Part shown: positions 1-8,775 of the stretch, piece by piece | How positions within the stretch are numbered: position 1 is the stretch's first letter | Layout: every line of letters begins with the position of its first letter | NCBI RefSeq assembly: GCF_000420665.1 | Contig: NZ_ATVJ01000001.1 | Span: 992,001-1,056,000 of the forward strand | Source: Ponticaulis koreensis DSM 19734 | GTDB taxonomy: Bacteria; Pseudomonadota; Alphaproteobacteria; Caulobacterales; Hyphomonadaceae | DNA: 64,000 nt | Direction: 5' to 3' | Position numbers and translations under genes: made by a program | The notes under the pieces: generated by a model | Told to the model about the DNA's origin: nothing | The model's input: only the letters and a program-made list of their open reading frames with translations | Databases searched by the model: none

Positions 1-43
1 AGAAGAACGGGTAGGGTGAAAAAGCCTTTATTACGGGTCTCGC

Positions 44-799
44 TCATGCGTTTGCTGCCTCCGCCGCCTCTGTCGTTGAAACATTCACGCCAGCGTCTTC
101 TGCCAGAGCGAGTGAGCGGGTTTCGATGCGGTCGTGCAGCGTATTCATGAAAGCCTTTCGTGACAGCCCCGGCTCAATACGTGGCAAAAACTCCACCACC
201 ATCGTGCCCGGATATCGCATAATACCTTTGGCCGGCCAGCATGTGCCTGTATTGAGCGCGACCGGAAGGCATTCAATGTCCAGTTCTTTATATAGCAGTG
301 CGATGCCCGGTTTGTACTCTGCATCGATACCCGGCCTGGTGCGCGTGCCTTCAGGGAAAATGAGAAGCGAACGCCCGTCGTCACGCGCCAGCTTTGCCTT
401 GCGCGTCATTTCTTTCAGGGTTTTCATCGCGCCGGACCGGTCAATTGCGATCTGGCCCGTTTTCAGGGCGTAGAACCCGAAGAGCGGATACCAGAGAAGC
501 TCGCGTTTCAGGATAATGCACGGGTCTTTCAGGTAGAGGAATGGCAACACCGTATCGAGCGTGCTCTGGTGTTTTGACGCTACGAGAAATGGTTCTTCGC
601 CGATATTCTCAAGGCCGCGCACTTCGGTCTTTGCATTGCAGATAACCCGCATGCCCCAGACAGCAGCACGCGCCCAGCAACGAATGCCAACCGTTGCTGC
701 CTGACGTGGTAACAGCATCGTCGGGAGAAACAGAAGGCCGATGAATACCAGCGATCCATACAGCCAGATTACAAACAGGACGGAGCGAAGTGCAGCCAT
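44..799 (-). CDS. plsC: 1-acyl-sn-glycerol-3-phosphate acyltransferase
   Basis: Transfers an acyl chain to lysophosphatidic acid to make phosphatidic acid at the inner membrane. The 251-residue protein has a hydrophobic N-terminal segment, then the HX4D catalytic motif (HQSTLD) and the substrate-binding block FPEGTRTRPG, both diagnostic for the family. A longer reading upstream is possible, but the ATG at 799 shares its A with the TGA of the upstream ydcF, the usual sign of translational coupling, and gives a membrane-anchored start (MAALRSVLFVIW). It is the last gene of the ftsE-ftsX-ydcF-plsC run. The family is clear; acyl-chain preference cannot be read from sequence. Confidence 0.9.
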   Translation of the reverse strand: MAALRSVLFVIWLYGSLVFIGLLFLPTMLLPRQAATVGIRCWARAAVWGMRVICNAKTEVRGLENIGEEPFLVASKHQSTLDTVLPFLYLKDPCIILKRELLWYPLFGFYALKTGQIAIDRSGAMKTLKEMTRKAKLARDDGRSLLIFPEGTRTRPGIDAEYKPGIALLYKELDIECLPVALNTGTCWPAKGIMRYPGTMVVEFLPRIEPGLSRKAFMNTLHDRIETRSLALAEDAGVNVSTTEAAEAANA

Positions 800-1374
800 C
801 AGACAAATGCTTTCATTACCGCGGTGACCCGATACTTCAGCCATTCCAGCACCAGCCCGCGAAATGAGCGCCAGGAACGCCACCAGCGCCGTGGCTGGAG
901 GTTAGACTGGATGGGATAAGGGATAAGCTCGACTTCTTCAAATCCTTCTGTGAACCAAAGAAGCGTTCTGGGCATATGATAATCTGATGTGACAATTATG
1001 AGCGAGTTATAGTCATGGTCAGCAAGCCAGCCTGCTGCTTCGAGGGCATTGCCCTCGGTAGACCTGGCCTGACGACCAATATCAATGCAGCAATCATAAA
1101 GCGCCTGTGAGCCGCCCGCAGAACGGATTAGCGTATCAATGTCGACGCTCTCATTCACACCGCTTACTAGCAGCCTGTGGCCAGCGCCGTCTTCCAGAAG
1201 GTCGATTGCGGCCTCAATGCGCAGGCCTGACCCGCCCGTCAGCGCGACAATGGCGTCGGCACTCGGCGGTGTATCGGTTTCCAGCGACGCGACACGGTTC
1301 ACGAACCGATGAAAGTCCGCAAAGGCGATCACTGCTGTGAATGCAATCAAAAACAGGATCAGTTTGCGAAACAC
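799..1374 (-). CDS. YdcF/DUF218 family membrane-anchored protein
   Basis: 191 residues with one N-terminal membrane segment (about residues 5-20) followed by a DUF218 domain. Visible family blocks are AIVALTGGSG near the start, a middle LLVSG strand, the TEGNA stretch and IIVTSDYHMPRT near the C-terminus. Relatives (SanA/ElyC/YdcF) act in envelope homeostasis, but the reaction is not established. The start codon is GTG, with AAAAGG about 10 bases upstream. It lies 15 bases after ftsX and overlaps plsC by one base, so it is probably co-transcribed with the division transporter genes. Confidence 0.8.
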   Translation of the reverse strand: MFRKLILFLIAFTAVIAFADFHRFVNRVASLETDTPPSADAIVALTGGSGLRIEAAIDLLEDGAGHRLLVSGVNESVDIDTLIRSAGGSQALYDCCIDIGRQARSTEGNALEAAGWLADHDYNSLIIVTSDYHMPRTLLWFTEGFEEVELIPYPIQSNLQPRRWWRSWRSFRGLVLEWLKYRVTAVMKAFV

Positions 1375-1389
1375 GTCAGGCAGACCTTT

Positions 1390-2262
1390 TTAATAAAGCT
1401 CGTTGAGCGCCCGGGTCACAGTAATACGGGCCGCAATCATGGCAACAAGCGCGGCAATCAAAGGCGTCAAAACTAACACGATAAAGGTGCCGATATCCGG
1501 CGACATTTGTGGAAGCAGCCAGCTGCGGTCACCGGATTGCTTCGCCGCAAAGAAGAGCAGCATGGCGCCGAGCAGCGCGAATAATGCGCCGAGGCCACCC
1601 GCCCTGAGGCCGAGACCAAAGAAGCGGTGCTCGAACAAGCGGGAGATAAACCGGTCAGATGCCCCGCATGTATGGAGCACAATAACAACTTCGCGCCGCG
1701 CCAGTAGTGCCGCGTGCGTCGCAAAAGCGATGACCGAGAGCACGATCGTCAGAAGCAGAACAAGCGCGACAATGCCCACCATACGTAAAATTCCGAGGCT
1801 GCGTTCGACATCGTTGGCCCATTGCTGGTGGCTCTCGACCTCAATCTGAAAGCCTGCGCCTTCGGCGGTTTCGCTGATCTCACCTGTAAGGTCACCAGCT
1901 TCGGGAACCGTGCTTACGGCGAGATAGCGCGAAATCGGCAGATCTTCCGGCAGATTTGTGCCAAGCCATGGCTCGAGCAGGCTTTCTGTGACTTCGCGGT
2001 CTTCCGGTGTGGCGCGCCTTACGCCGGAAAGGCCCTCGAGAAGCGCGGCCAGATCGTCGGCGTCTTCGGCGCTGCCTTCCAGCAGTCGAACTGTGACTTC
2101 TCCCTGAATCTGACCAGCCCAGCTTTCCGCAGCGCCATATGCTGCACGCGTTGCGAGTCCTGTCAGAGCGGCAAGAAAACAAAGGGCCGCGACAACAAAG
2201 AAGAGCGCAGCTTCACGGGCATCTTCGCGCGGAAGCAGGGGAGAGCGTTTTGTATCATACAT
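1390..2262 (-). CDS. ftsX: Cell division protein FtsX (ABC-transporter-like membrane subunit)
   Basis: Membrane partner of FtsE; in studied bacteria the FtsEX complex controls peptidoglycan hydrolases at the septum. The 290-residue protein has one N-terminal membrane helix (about 22-42), an extracytoplasmic region of about 100 residues, and three C-terminal helices with the FtsX-family layout. The ATG at 2262 is chosen because it overlaps the 3' end of ftsE by 8 bases (ATGTATGA), typical coupling for this pair. Longer readings would start deep inside ftsE. Function rests on family and position; no catalytic motif is expected. Confidence 0.88.
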   Translation of the reverse strand: MYDTKRSPLLPREDAREAALFFVVAALCFLAALTGLATRAAYGAAESWAGQIQGEVTVRLLEGSAEDADDLAALLEGLSGVRRATPEDREVTESLLEPWLGTNLPEDLPISRYLAVSTVPEAGDLTGEISETAEGAGFQIEVESHQQWANDVERSLGILRMVGIVALVLLLTIVLSVIAFATHAALLARREVVIVLHTCGASDRFISRLFEHRFFGLGLRAGGLGALFALLGAMLLFFAAKQSGDRSWLLPQMSPDIGTFIVLVLTPLIAALVAMIAARITVTRALNELY

Positions 2263-2986
2263 GATGGCCACCTCCCGCGCCGACATCTCCGCGCTGATGT
2301 ACCAGAAGTCCGTTCTCAAGCCTGACAACTGGCGCGCCGAGCCGGTCAACCAGCGCAATATCGTGAGTGGCGATCAGGACCGTGGTTGAAAGACGCCGGT
2401 TCAGTTCAAGGATAAGCCGCATCAGCCGCTCACCCATTTCCGGGTCGACGTTTCCTGTCGGCTCGTCGGCAATAAGAAGGTCCGGCTTGTTGACGAGCGC
2501 GCGGGCGATCGCGACGCGCTGCTGTTCGCCGCCAGACAGAGTTGTCGGCTTCGCGGTGATCCGATCGCCAAGCCCAACCCAGTTCAGAAGGTCGATGACA
2601 TCGTCGCGATATTCACGCTCATGCTTGCCCGTAACGCGCAGAGGAAGCGCAGCGTTTTCATAGGCGGTCAGATGGTTCAACAGGCGGAAGTCCTGATAGA
2701 CGACGCCGATTCGTCGCCGCAGGCGGGTTAACGTTTTCCGCGTGGCGTTGCTTGTATCCACACCAAACAGCGAAACCTTGCCGTTACGGGGTTTCTGGGC
2801 TGCGTAAAGCAGCTGTAAAAGCGTGGTTTTTCCCGATCCGGACGGGCCCGTGAGAAACGTAAAAGAGCCGGAGTTTAACTCGATATTAAGGTCGCCTAAC
2901 ACATTCTCGCCAGAGATATACCCATGGTTAACGCCATCAACTCGGATGGTGGGCTCATCAAGAGAAATATCGGGCTCGTAATTCAT
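2255..2986 (-). CDS. ftsE: Cell division ATP-binding protein FtsE
   Basis: ABC ATPase subunit of FtsEX. The 243-residue protein shows Walker A (GPSGSGKTT, about 47-55), the signature LSGGEQQRVAIARAL, and Walker B followed by the catalytic glutamate (LLIADEPTGNVD). VVYQDFRLL supplies the Q-loop. The ATG at 2986 gives the normal FtsE N-terminus (MNYEPDI) and has AAAGGA upstream, although an open frame continues another 180 bases. It is the first gene of the operon ftsE-ftsX-ydcF-plsC and is divergent from the zinc-ribbon gene across an 81-base gap that must hold both promoters. Confidence 0.93.
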   Translation of the reverse strand: MNYEPDISLDEPTIRVDGVNHGYISGENVLGDLNIELNSGSFTFLTGPSGSGKTTLLQLLYAAQKPRNGKVSLFGVDTSNATRKTLTRLRRRIGVVYQDFRLLNHLTAYENAALPLRVTGKHEREYRDDVIDLLNWVGLGDRITAKPTTLSGGEQQRVAIARALVNKPDLLIADEPTGNVDPEMGERLMRLILELNRRLSTTVLIATHDIALVDRLGAPVVRLENGLLVHQRGDVGAGGGHHV

Positions 2987-3067
2987 GTCTCGTTTCAGTC
3001 CTTTCGGGACTGCTGAAGGGCGAATTCCAGGCACAGAATCGTGCCTAACGGAGTGGAGAGAACTGCA

Positions 3068-3970
3068 GTGATCCTCACATGTCCATCCTGTAGCGCACAA
3101 TATTTTGCCGATGATAAGGCAATCGGTGCGAATGGTCGTACAGTTCGCTGTGCGGCATGCGCCCATTCATGGTTTGCCCAGCCGGAACTCTCTCTTGAAG
3201 AAAAGCTCGAGGCAGCCTCCCTTTCGCGTGAAAAGGTCGAGCGCCAGCGTCAGGAGCATTCTCCGGCAGCGCCGTCTGTCGCGCCGCATCTGGCGTTTCG
3301 TGAAAAAGAATTCTCTCGCAAGGCAAGCGGTTCGCGCCTTGCTGCGCTCACTGCGTGGGGCGGTACAGCGGCTGTCTTCTTTGCGCTTGGTATCGGCGCG
3401 GTTGTGAAGCGCGAGGACGTCGTGCGCATGTTCCCGGAAGCGTCCAGCGCCTATGCGATAGCTGGCCTTGAAGTGAACCCTTTCGGGCTGGAATTTGCCG
3501 ATGTCGCAGCAGACCGGCGCCTTGAAGGCACCGTGCCTGTACTCACTGTCAGTGGCACAATTCTGAATGTATCAGACCGTCCACAAGCTGTACCAAATGT
3601 GCGTGTAGATCTGCGCGATGATGCAGGCTTTGAAGTCGAGAGCATTCTTGTGACGCCCGAAGCGCTGAGCGTTGGTCCGGGCGGAGAAGTATCGTTTTCG
3701 TCGCGTCTCGATTCTCCGTCGCTCGCAGCGTATGACCTTGAAGTGACGTTCGTGCCGCCGACTGAAAATGTGCGTCTGGCTGCCGGCGTCCCGTCCCAGC
3801 CGCATCATGAGCCTGAGAGCCATGCACTTGCGTCTCATGAAACGGGACATGCGGCGGACGATCACAGCGAAGATGCACATCATGACGCGCCTGCTGCTGT
3901 TGACCATCACGAAGCACCAGCAGATGATCATCATGAACCTGCCTCTAACGGGCATGACGAACATCACTGA
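3068..3970 (+). CDS. MJ0042-type zinc-ribbon membrane protein with a His-rich C-terminal tail
   Basis: About 300 residues. The N-terminus is a zinc ribbon with two CxxC pairs (CPSC and CAAC) around a YFADDKAIG core, the MJ0042/DUF3426 arrangement common in alphaproteobacteria. A single membrane helix (AALTAWGGTAAVFFALGIGAV) follows, then a beta-rich DUF3426-like domain. The last 55 residues contain 15 histidines, often as HH next to Asp/Glu, which is unusual and suggests metal binding. I chose GTG at 3068 because family members begin just before the first cysteine pair; an in-frame codon at 3041 is the alternative. The function of the family is not known. Confidence 0.75.
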   Translation: MILTCPSCSAQYFADDKAIGANGRTVRCAACAHSWFAQPELSLEEKLEAASLSREKVERQRQEHSPAAPSVAPHLAFREKEFSRKASGSRLAALTAWGGTAAVFFALGIGAVVKREDVVRMFPEASSAYAIAGLEVNPFGLEFADVAADRRLEGTVPVLTVSGTILNVSDRPQAVPNVRVDLRDDAGFEVESILVTPEALSVGPGGEVSFSSRLDSPSLAAYDLEVTFVPPTENVRLAAGVPSQPHHEPESHALASHETGHAADDHSEDAHHDAPAAVDHHEAPADDHHEPASNGHDEHH

Positions 3971-3978
3971 GCAGAGCT

Positions 3979-4512
3979 TTGACCTGTCCCGAATTTGACG
4001 TCCTGCTGGACGAAACCGAGCTTCAATCGCGTATTGAAAAACTCGCCGCTGAACTCGCGCCGCGAATGCAGAGCGATGACTGGACGGCTGTAACCATTCT
4101 ACTGGGTGCATCTCCGTTTACGACCGATCTGATGCGTCACCTGACCAAGCACGACGTGCACCCACAGCTGGATGCGATCTGGCTGGAAAGCTATCGCGAT
4201 GAACGCGAAAGTTCGGGCCGCGTCAAAGTGCGCGCTGATCTGCAGCGTAGCGTCAAAGGGCGCGGCGTTCTTATCATTGATGATGTCTATGACACCGGTC
4301 GCACGCTTGATTTTGCGCGCCACCATTTGATGGCGCAGGGCGCGCGCGAAGTCATGACCTGCGTTTTTGCCCGCAAGCAGCTGGCAACGGGGGAAGGGCT
4401 GGATGCCTGGGCCTATGACGCGCCAGACCGATACCTTGTCGGTTACGGTATGGATGATGCCGGTCTTTACCGCGGTCTGCCTTATCTTGGCGCTGTGCCG
4501 CAGGGCGGCTGA
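3979..4512 (+). CDS. Phosphoribosyltransferase, hypoxanthine (HPRT) type
   Basis: Probably salvages hypoxanthine/guanine with PRPP to IMP/GMP in the cytoplasm. The 177-residue length fits the bacterial Hpt family, and the PRPP-binding motif VLIIDDVYDTGRT is intact. An LESYRDE block stands where HPRTs have their flexible-loop region. The only plausible start is a TTG at 3979: an in-frame stop lies at 3955-3957 and no ATG or GTG occurs between it and the conserved N-terminus. It begins 8 bases after the stop of the zinc-ribbon gene, so the two are probably co-transcribed. Base specificity is inferred from the family, not from a visible residue. Confidence 0.8.
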   Translation: MTCPEFDVLLDETELQSRIEKLAAELAPRMQSDDWTAVTILLGASPFTTDLMRHLTKHDVHPQLDAIWLESYRDERESSGRVKVRADLQRSVKGRGVLIIDDVYDTGRTLDFARHHLMAQGAREVMTCVFARKQLATGEGLDAWAYDAPDRYLVGYGMDDAGLYRGLPYLGAVPQGG

Positions 4513-4515
4513 CGC

Positions 4516-7206
4516 CTAAAATCTGTCGAGCAGGCGTTCCAGATATTCACGTTCTTCCGGATCGGTTGAACGGTTCAGACGTTCACGCAGTTCATCCAGA
4601 ATATCGCGCGCACGCTGGCGCTCGACCTCATCAGGAATGTCTATGCCGAAGCCGTTATTTTGCTGGCCAGTGCTGCCCGCGCGGCCAAGCGGATCACGTT
4701 CGCCGCCCTGTCCCTGATCGCCAAGGCGTTCGCGGCGCATGTCATCAAGGCTTTCTGACAATTGACCGGCTGCATCGCGCATTTCGCGGATTGCGCGGTC
4801 CTGATAGCGCTGGGCACCGCGAAGGTCGCCATCACGCAGAGCGTCTTCAGCCAGTTCGAGCGCCTGACGGGCGATGTCGAGATTATTGTCGCCGTCATCT
4901 GTCGTCCCAAGGCTGTCATTAGTGTCTTCCATATCCCTGAATGCACGCAGCTGGCTTGCAATGTCTTCCTGACGATCAGAGAGATCACCCTCAGTGCTGC
5001 CAAATTGCTGCCCGCCGCCGCTTTCAGTATCGCCGTCTCCGCCCTGACCTGTGCCGTCCTGCGTTTCTGCGCTGCCGGAGGATGTCTCACCGTCTTCGCC
5101 AATGCCGGACTGCCCGTCTGTATTGCCTTGCTGGTTACCGCTCTGACCGTTCTGAGGGTCCGAGCCGAACTGCTCTTGCAGTGTTTCGTCGTTCAGGCGG
5201 CGCTGTTCTTCAAGGATCTCGGCAAGGCGTTCCAGCGTGCGCTCAAGGCGCTGTTCGTTTTCCGGTGGCGGGTCATCATTGGCTTCGCCTTCCGAGCCTT
5301 CGCCAAACATATCGCCAGACCCTGAGCCACCACCCTGAAAGTTCAGATTGTTGAGCAGGTTTGTGACGTCAGACAGGAGCTGACGGGCCGCATCTGTTGC
5401 GCCGGTTTCTGTAAGGTCCTGAAGCGCGTCCAGCATATCTGCCAGATCATTGCCGCCCAGCATTTCCTGACCGGGAGGTGCGCCCTGACCGCCGTCCGGA
5501 TTGCCATTCATGATCGCTTCGGCCATGCGCGCGGCGATGTAATCCTCAGCGGCCTGACGGAAGGCTTCCATAAGGCGGCGGATTTCATCTTCGGATGCCC
5601 CGTCGCGAAGTGCACGTTCCAGAGCGGCGCGTGCGGCATTCAGGCGGCGCTCAGCATCGGCCACGGTGCCATACTCGGCGCGCAAAGCCGCAGCCCAGAG
5701 AAGGTCGTCCAGAGGTTCAGCGTCGGAGGTTTCATTGGCATAGCGAAGCAATTGGTGAGCGCGGCGCAGCGCGAAATAGACGGTCAGATCGGAGAAATAG
5801 CTTTCCGGGCGATAAGTCACGGCATCAAGCATCAAAGCAGCGTGTTGCAATCCGTCTGGAGCATATTCAAGGCGATCACCAAGTCCTAGGTCTTCGCCTT
5901 CCAATACGGGCAGCATATTCTCGATCGGCGTCGTGTACTGTTCGTCCTCACGCAGCACGACGAGCCGGATTTCCTGGCTCGCACGTGCGAGCGGTTCCAG
6001 GAAAAGCTTCTCGGGCAATTCCATGATCACCGGCTCGCTATAGCCAGTCTGGCCAATGGCATCTGTCGCTGCGAGCGTTAGCTCAACTTCGGCGCCGGCC
6101 CATTTATGGCGGGTGAGGTCAATATCCGCCTGGTCATTGCCGACGCGGAAATTGGAAGACGGGATTTCCACCGGAGCCGTTTCAGATTCACTTGTGTCGA
6201 GGCCGGACGCTTCTGTTGGCGTGATGATCAGCTGAAGTTCAACGACGCCGTATTCGTCTTCTGCGCCCCAGAGAAAGCTTAGTTCATCATTGTTGCCGAT
6301 TGTTGGGTCTGATGCAAAGCGCACAGTCGGTGGCTGGTCCGGCGTCGCGGAAAAATTCCAGCCTGCGCGTTCGCCCCAATAATCCAGCCGGACGGATTGG
6401 GAGGTGTTAAGTTCGACCTGTGTTTCCCACGTGCCATCGGACGCACGTTCCAGCGATGGACGCTCACCTGCAAGGGGTGCTTCGCCTAGAGGGCTTCTCT
6501 GCAGGGATGGTCGGCCGCCGCCTTGCGCGCGAAGGGTCAGGCGTGAGCCTTCTGGTACCTCGACATCCCGATCTGCGGAATTGAGGAAGATTGGAGCTGC
6601 GCTGGTATAATCCGGCGGTGTCACCCATGCTGTGACGGTCATGCTGTCTGCGCCGAAGAGCGCGCCGATATCCGTACCCATGGCAGATGAAAGTCGCCCC
6701 ATCGCCGTGTTGGAGTTCGCTGCGATAATAACTATGAGTGCGAGTGGCGTAATGACCCGTAGATAGAGCGGGTCAGTTTTGCGCCATTCTTCGCTCAGCG
6801 CCGGAGGTTCCATCTCTGCGATAATGCGGGCAAGACGGGCCTTGTGCTTTACCCAATAGGGGCGGGATTCTGCGGTGATGCGCGCCGGCTGGTCATAATA
6901 GGCCTCAGCAGGGCTGTCAGGATGCGATGCATCAAGCCGGGCGCTGCCTTCAGCAAGGTCGGGTGTCTTGTATTTTCTAAAGCCCCGAACGAGCGCGATG
7001 ATGAAAAATGGAAAGAAGGCGAGGTAAAGGAGGGCTTGCGCAGGCGGTGCAAAGCGCTCGAACGCGCCGGTAAAAACCAGAGCCAGTGCCGCAAACAAAA
7101 GCGCGCCCGGCAGAGCAAAAGCTTCGAAAAGCCTTACCCGCACGAGGCGTACCCGTGTCCGCTCGATCTTGCGGCGGAGAATGGTTGGGATCAGGTTTTC
7201 AGCCAC
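4516..7206 (-). CDS. TIGR02302/DUF4175 family protein with low-complexity C-terminus
   Basis: 896-residue protein of the alphaproteobacterial TIGR02302 type. It has two closely spaced membrane helices near the N-terminus (about 31-72), a third around residue 150, and a large domain predicted to be extracytoplasmic. A long Gly/Gln/Asp/Glu/Asn-rich region (roughly 560-780) precedes a charged C-terminal helical part ending in an Arg/Glu-rich segment. It starts with GTG at 7206 and overlaps lysA by 16 bases, so it is expressed from the argH-lptM-lysA operon. No enzymatic motif is visible and the function is unknown; the coiled, charged end suggests protein-protein contacts. Confidence 0.75.
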   Translation of the reverse strand: MAENLIPTILRRKIERTRVRLVRVRLFEAFALPGALLFAALALVFTGAFERFAPPAQALLYLAFFPFFIIALVRGFRKYKTPDLAEGSARLDASHPDSPAEAYYDQPARITAESRPYWVKHKARLARIIAEMEPPALSEEWRKTDPLYLRVITPLALIVIIAANSNTAMGRLSSAMGTDIGALFGADSMTVTAWVTPPDYTSAAPIFLNSADRDVEVPEGSRLTLRAQGGGRPSLQRSPLGEAPLAGERPSLERASDGTWETQVELNTSQSVRLDYWGERAGWNFSATPDQPPTVRFASDPTIGNNDELSFLWGAEDEYGVVELQLIITPTEASGLDTSESETAPVEIPSSNFRVGNDQADIDLTRHKWAGAEVELTLAATDAIGQTGYSEPVIMELPEKLFLEPLARASQEIRLVVLREDEQYTTPIENMLPVLEGEDLGLGDRLEYAPDGLQHAALMLDAVTYRPESYFSDLTVYFALRRAHQLLRYANETSDAEPLDDLLWAAALRAEYGTVADAERRLNAARAALERALRDGASEDEIRRLMEAFRQAAEDYIAARMAEAIMNGNPDGGQGAPPGQEMLGGNDLADMLDALQDLTETGATDAARQLLSDVTNLLNNLNFQGGGSGSGDMFGEGSEGEANDDPPPENEQRLERTLERLAEILEEQRRLNDETLQEQFGSDPQNGQSGNQQGNTDGQSGIGEDGETSSGSAETQDGTGQGGDGDTESGGGQQFGSTEGDLSDRQEDIASQLRAFRDMEDTNDSLGTTDDGDNNLDIARQALELAEDALRDGDLRGAQRYQDRAIREMRDAAGQLSESLDDMRRERLGDQGQGGERDPLGRAGSTGQQNNGFGIDIPDEVERQRARDILDELRERLNRSTDPEEREYLERLLDRF

Positions 7207-8456
7207 TCCGGTACAGTTTCACTCGCTATTATCTCTTCAAATGTCGGTGGGGTGCGGATCAGCGCCACATTGTCCCCGTTCACCAGCACTTCAGCACACA
7301 TTGGGCGTGTGTTGTACTGATTTGACATTACAGCTCCGTAAGCGCCGGCAGACATGAAGGCGACGAGGTCTCCCTCATTCATTTCCTGCGCCGGGTAGTT
7401 CTTTGCGAAACGGTCTGTACTCTCACAAATGGGCCCGACAATGTCATAGTCCAGTGTAGCGCGCCCTTCAGAGCGAACAACAGGTTTCATTTCGTGAACG
7501 GCCTGATAGAGCGCAGGGCGCATCAAATCGTTCATGCCCGCGTCCAGAATGGCGAAGCGCCGCCCATCGCGTTCTTTGATATATTCGACACGGGAGACGA
7601 AAATGCCCGCATTACCGGCAATCATCCGGCCCGGTTCAAGAATGACTTCTACATCGAGATCACCGAGCACTTCACGTACCATCGCCGCATATTCTGCAGG
7701 TGTGGCCGGCTCGTCCCCGTCGCGATAGGGAATGCCAAGACCGCCGCCAAGATCCATGCGTGTGATCGGTACGCCGGCTTCACGAAGATCGCGTACGAGG
7801 CCCACAACTTTCTCAAACGCGGCGCGCAGCGGATCGAGATTTGTGATCTGGCTGCCAATATGTACGTCTACGCCGCAGACATTAATGCCCGGCAGTGACT
7901 GGGCCAGCGTGTAAAAGTCTTTGCCTTCATGCCATGCAATGCCGAATTTGTGTTCAGCGCCACCTGTCGAGATATTGGCGTGACCGCCCGCTTCGACGTG
8001 CGGATTGATACGAAACGCGATATCTGCCGTGTAGCCATTCGCGTTCGCCAGCTCTGAAATACGGTGGAGCTCCGGCAGGGATTCCACGTTGAACTGATGG
8101 ATGCCTGCTTCAAGCGCATCGAGAATATCCGTGCGGGATTTGGCAACACCGGAGAAGACGATCTTATTTGCTGGAATACCTACGGCCATTGCGCGTTTCA
8201 TCTCGCCGCCGGACACAACGTCAGCGCCTGAACCGAGCGCTGCAAGCGTCGCCAGAACAGCCTGATTGCTATTGGCTTTCATCGCATAGGCGATGAGGCA
8301 TGGCTGGTCTTTAAACGCATCAGCCAACACTTTGTAGTGCCGGGTCAGCGTCGCGGACGAGTAAATGTAAACTGGTGTGCCAAAGCGTTCTGCGATGTCA
8401 GACACGGAAATGTCTTCACAGTGCAGAACACTGTCGCGGTATTCAAAATGGTGCAT
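7191..8456 (-). CDS. lysA: Diaminopimelate decarboxylase
   Basis: PLP enzyme that decarboxylates meso-diaminopimelate to L-lysine, the last step of lysine synthesis. The 421-residue length is normal. The PLP-binding lysine is K60 in AYAMKANSN; the phosphate-binding GGGLGIPY block and the GPICESTDRF segment with the catalytic cysteine are present, as is the EPGRMIAGNAG motif. The gene lies 10 bases after the small lipoprotein gene and overlaps the TIGR02302 gene. The argH-lipoprotein-lysA order is common in alphaproteobacteria and supports the assignment. Confidence 0.95.
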   Translation of the reverse strand: MHHFEYRDSVLHCEDISVSDIAERFGTPVYIYSSATLTRHYKVLADAFKDQPCLIAYAMKANSNQAVLATLAALGSGADVVSGGEMKRAMAVGIPANKIVFSGVAKSRTDILDALEAGIHQFNVESLPELHRISELANANGYTADIAFRINPHVEAGGHANISTGGAEHKFGIAWHEGKDFYTLAQSLPGINVCGVDVHIGSQITNLDPLRAAFEKVVGLVRDLREAGVPITRMDLGGGLGIPYRDGDEPATPAEYAAMVREVLGDLDVEVILEPGRMIAGNAGIFVSRVEYIKERDGRRFAILDAGMNDLMRPALYQAVHEMKPVVRSEGRATLDYDIVGPICESTDRFAKNYPAQEMNEGDLVAFMSAGAYGAVMSNQYNTRPMCAEVLVNGDNVALIRTPPTFEEIIASETVPEWLKT

Positions 8457-8466
8457 TTGGGATCAG

Positions 8467-8775
8467 CTATTCTGCTAGAGGCGGAAGCTCTTCTTCCTGA
8501 ATCGTGGTCGTTGGTGACGCAAGCGGTGCATAGCCGCCGCCTTCGTTTTCAACCCAGATTGTGCGGCCGGTTTCGGGGTCCACATATGAAGTACCAGCCA
8601 GACGCTGTGGCTCTTCATTGCGCGGGCGCAGTTCCGGTTCGGCGCTTGCTTCTTCTTGAGTTGTCGCTTCCGGTTCGCCCCAAAGCGGATCCGGACGTTC
8701 CAGATCGCCGCGCAGGCCGCAGGCAGACAGGCCCGCAAGAGCAATAAAAGCAGGGATCAGGGCGATGCGTTTCAT
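8467..8775 (-). CDS. lptM: Small LptM/YifL-like lipoprotein
   Basis: 102-residue lipoprotein. The signal peptide ends in a lipobox, LSAC, with the modified cysteine at residue 19, followed at once by [14 protein letters not shown], the short conserved block (CGxxGxLxxP) of the LptM/YifL family. In Escherichia coli LptM helps assemble the LptD-LptE outer-membrane LPS translocon; extending that role here is inference. The rest is acidic and proline-rich. The gene overlaps the end of argH by 4 bases (ATGA) and precedes lysA, its usual place in alphaproteobacteria. Confidence 0.75.
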   Translation of the reverse strand: MKRIALIPAFIALAGLSACGLRGDLERPDPLWGEPEATTQEEASAEPELRPRNEEPQRLAGTSYVDPETGRTIWVENEGGGYAPLASPTTTIQEEELPPLAE

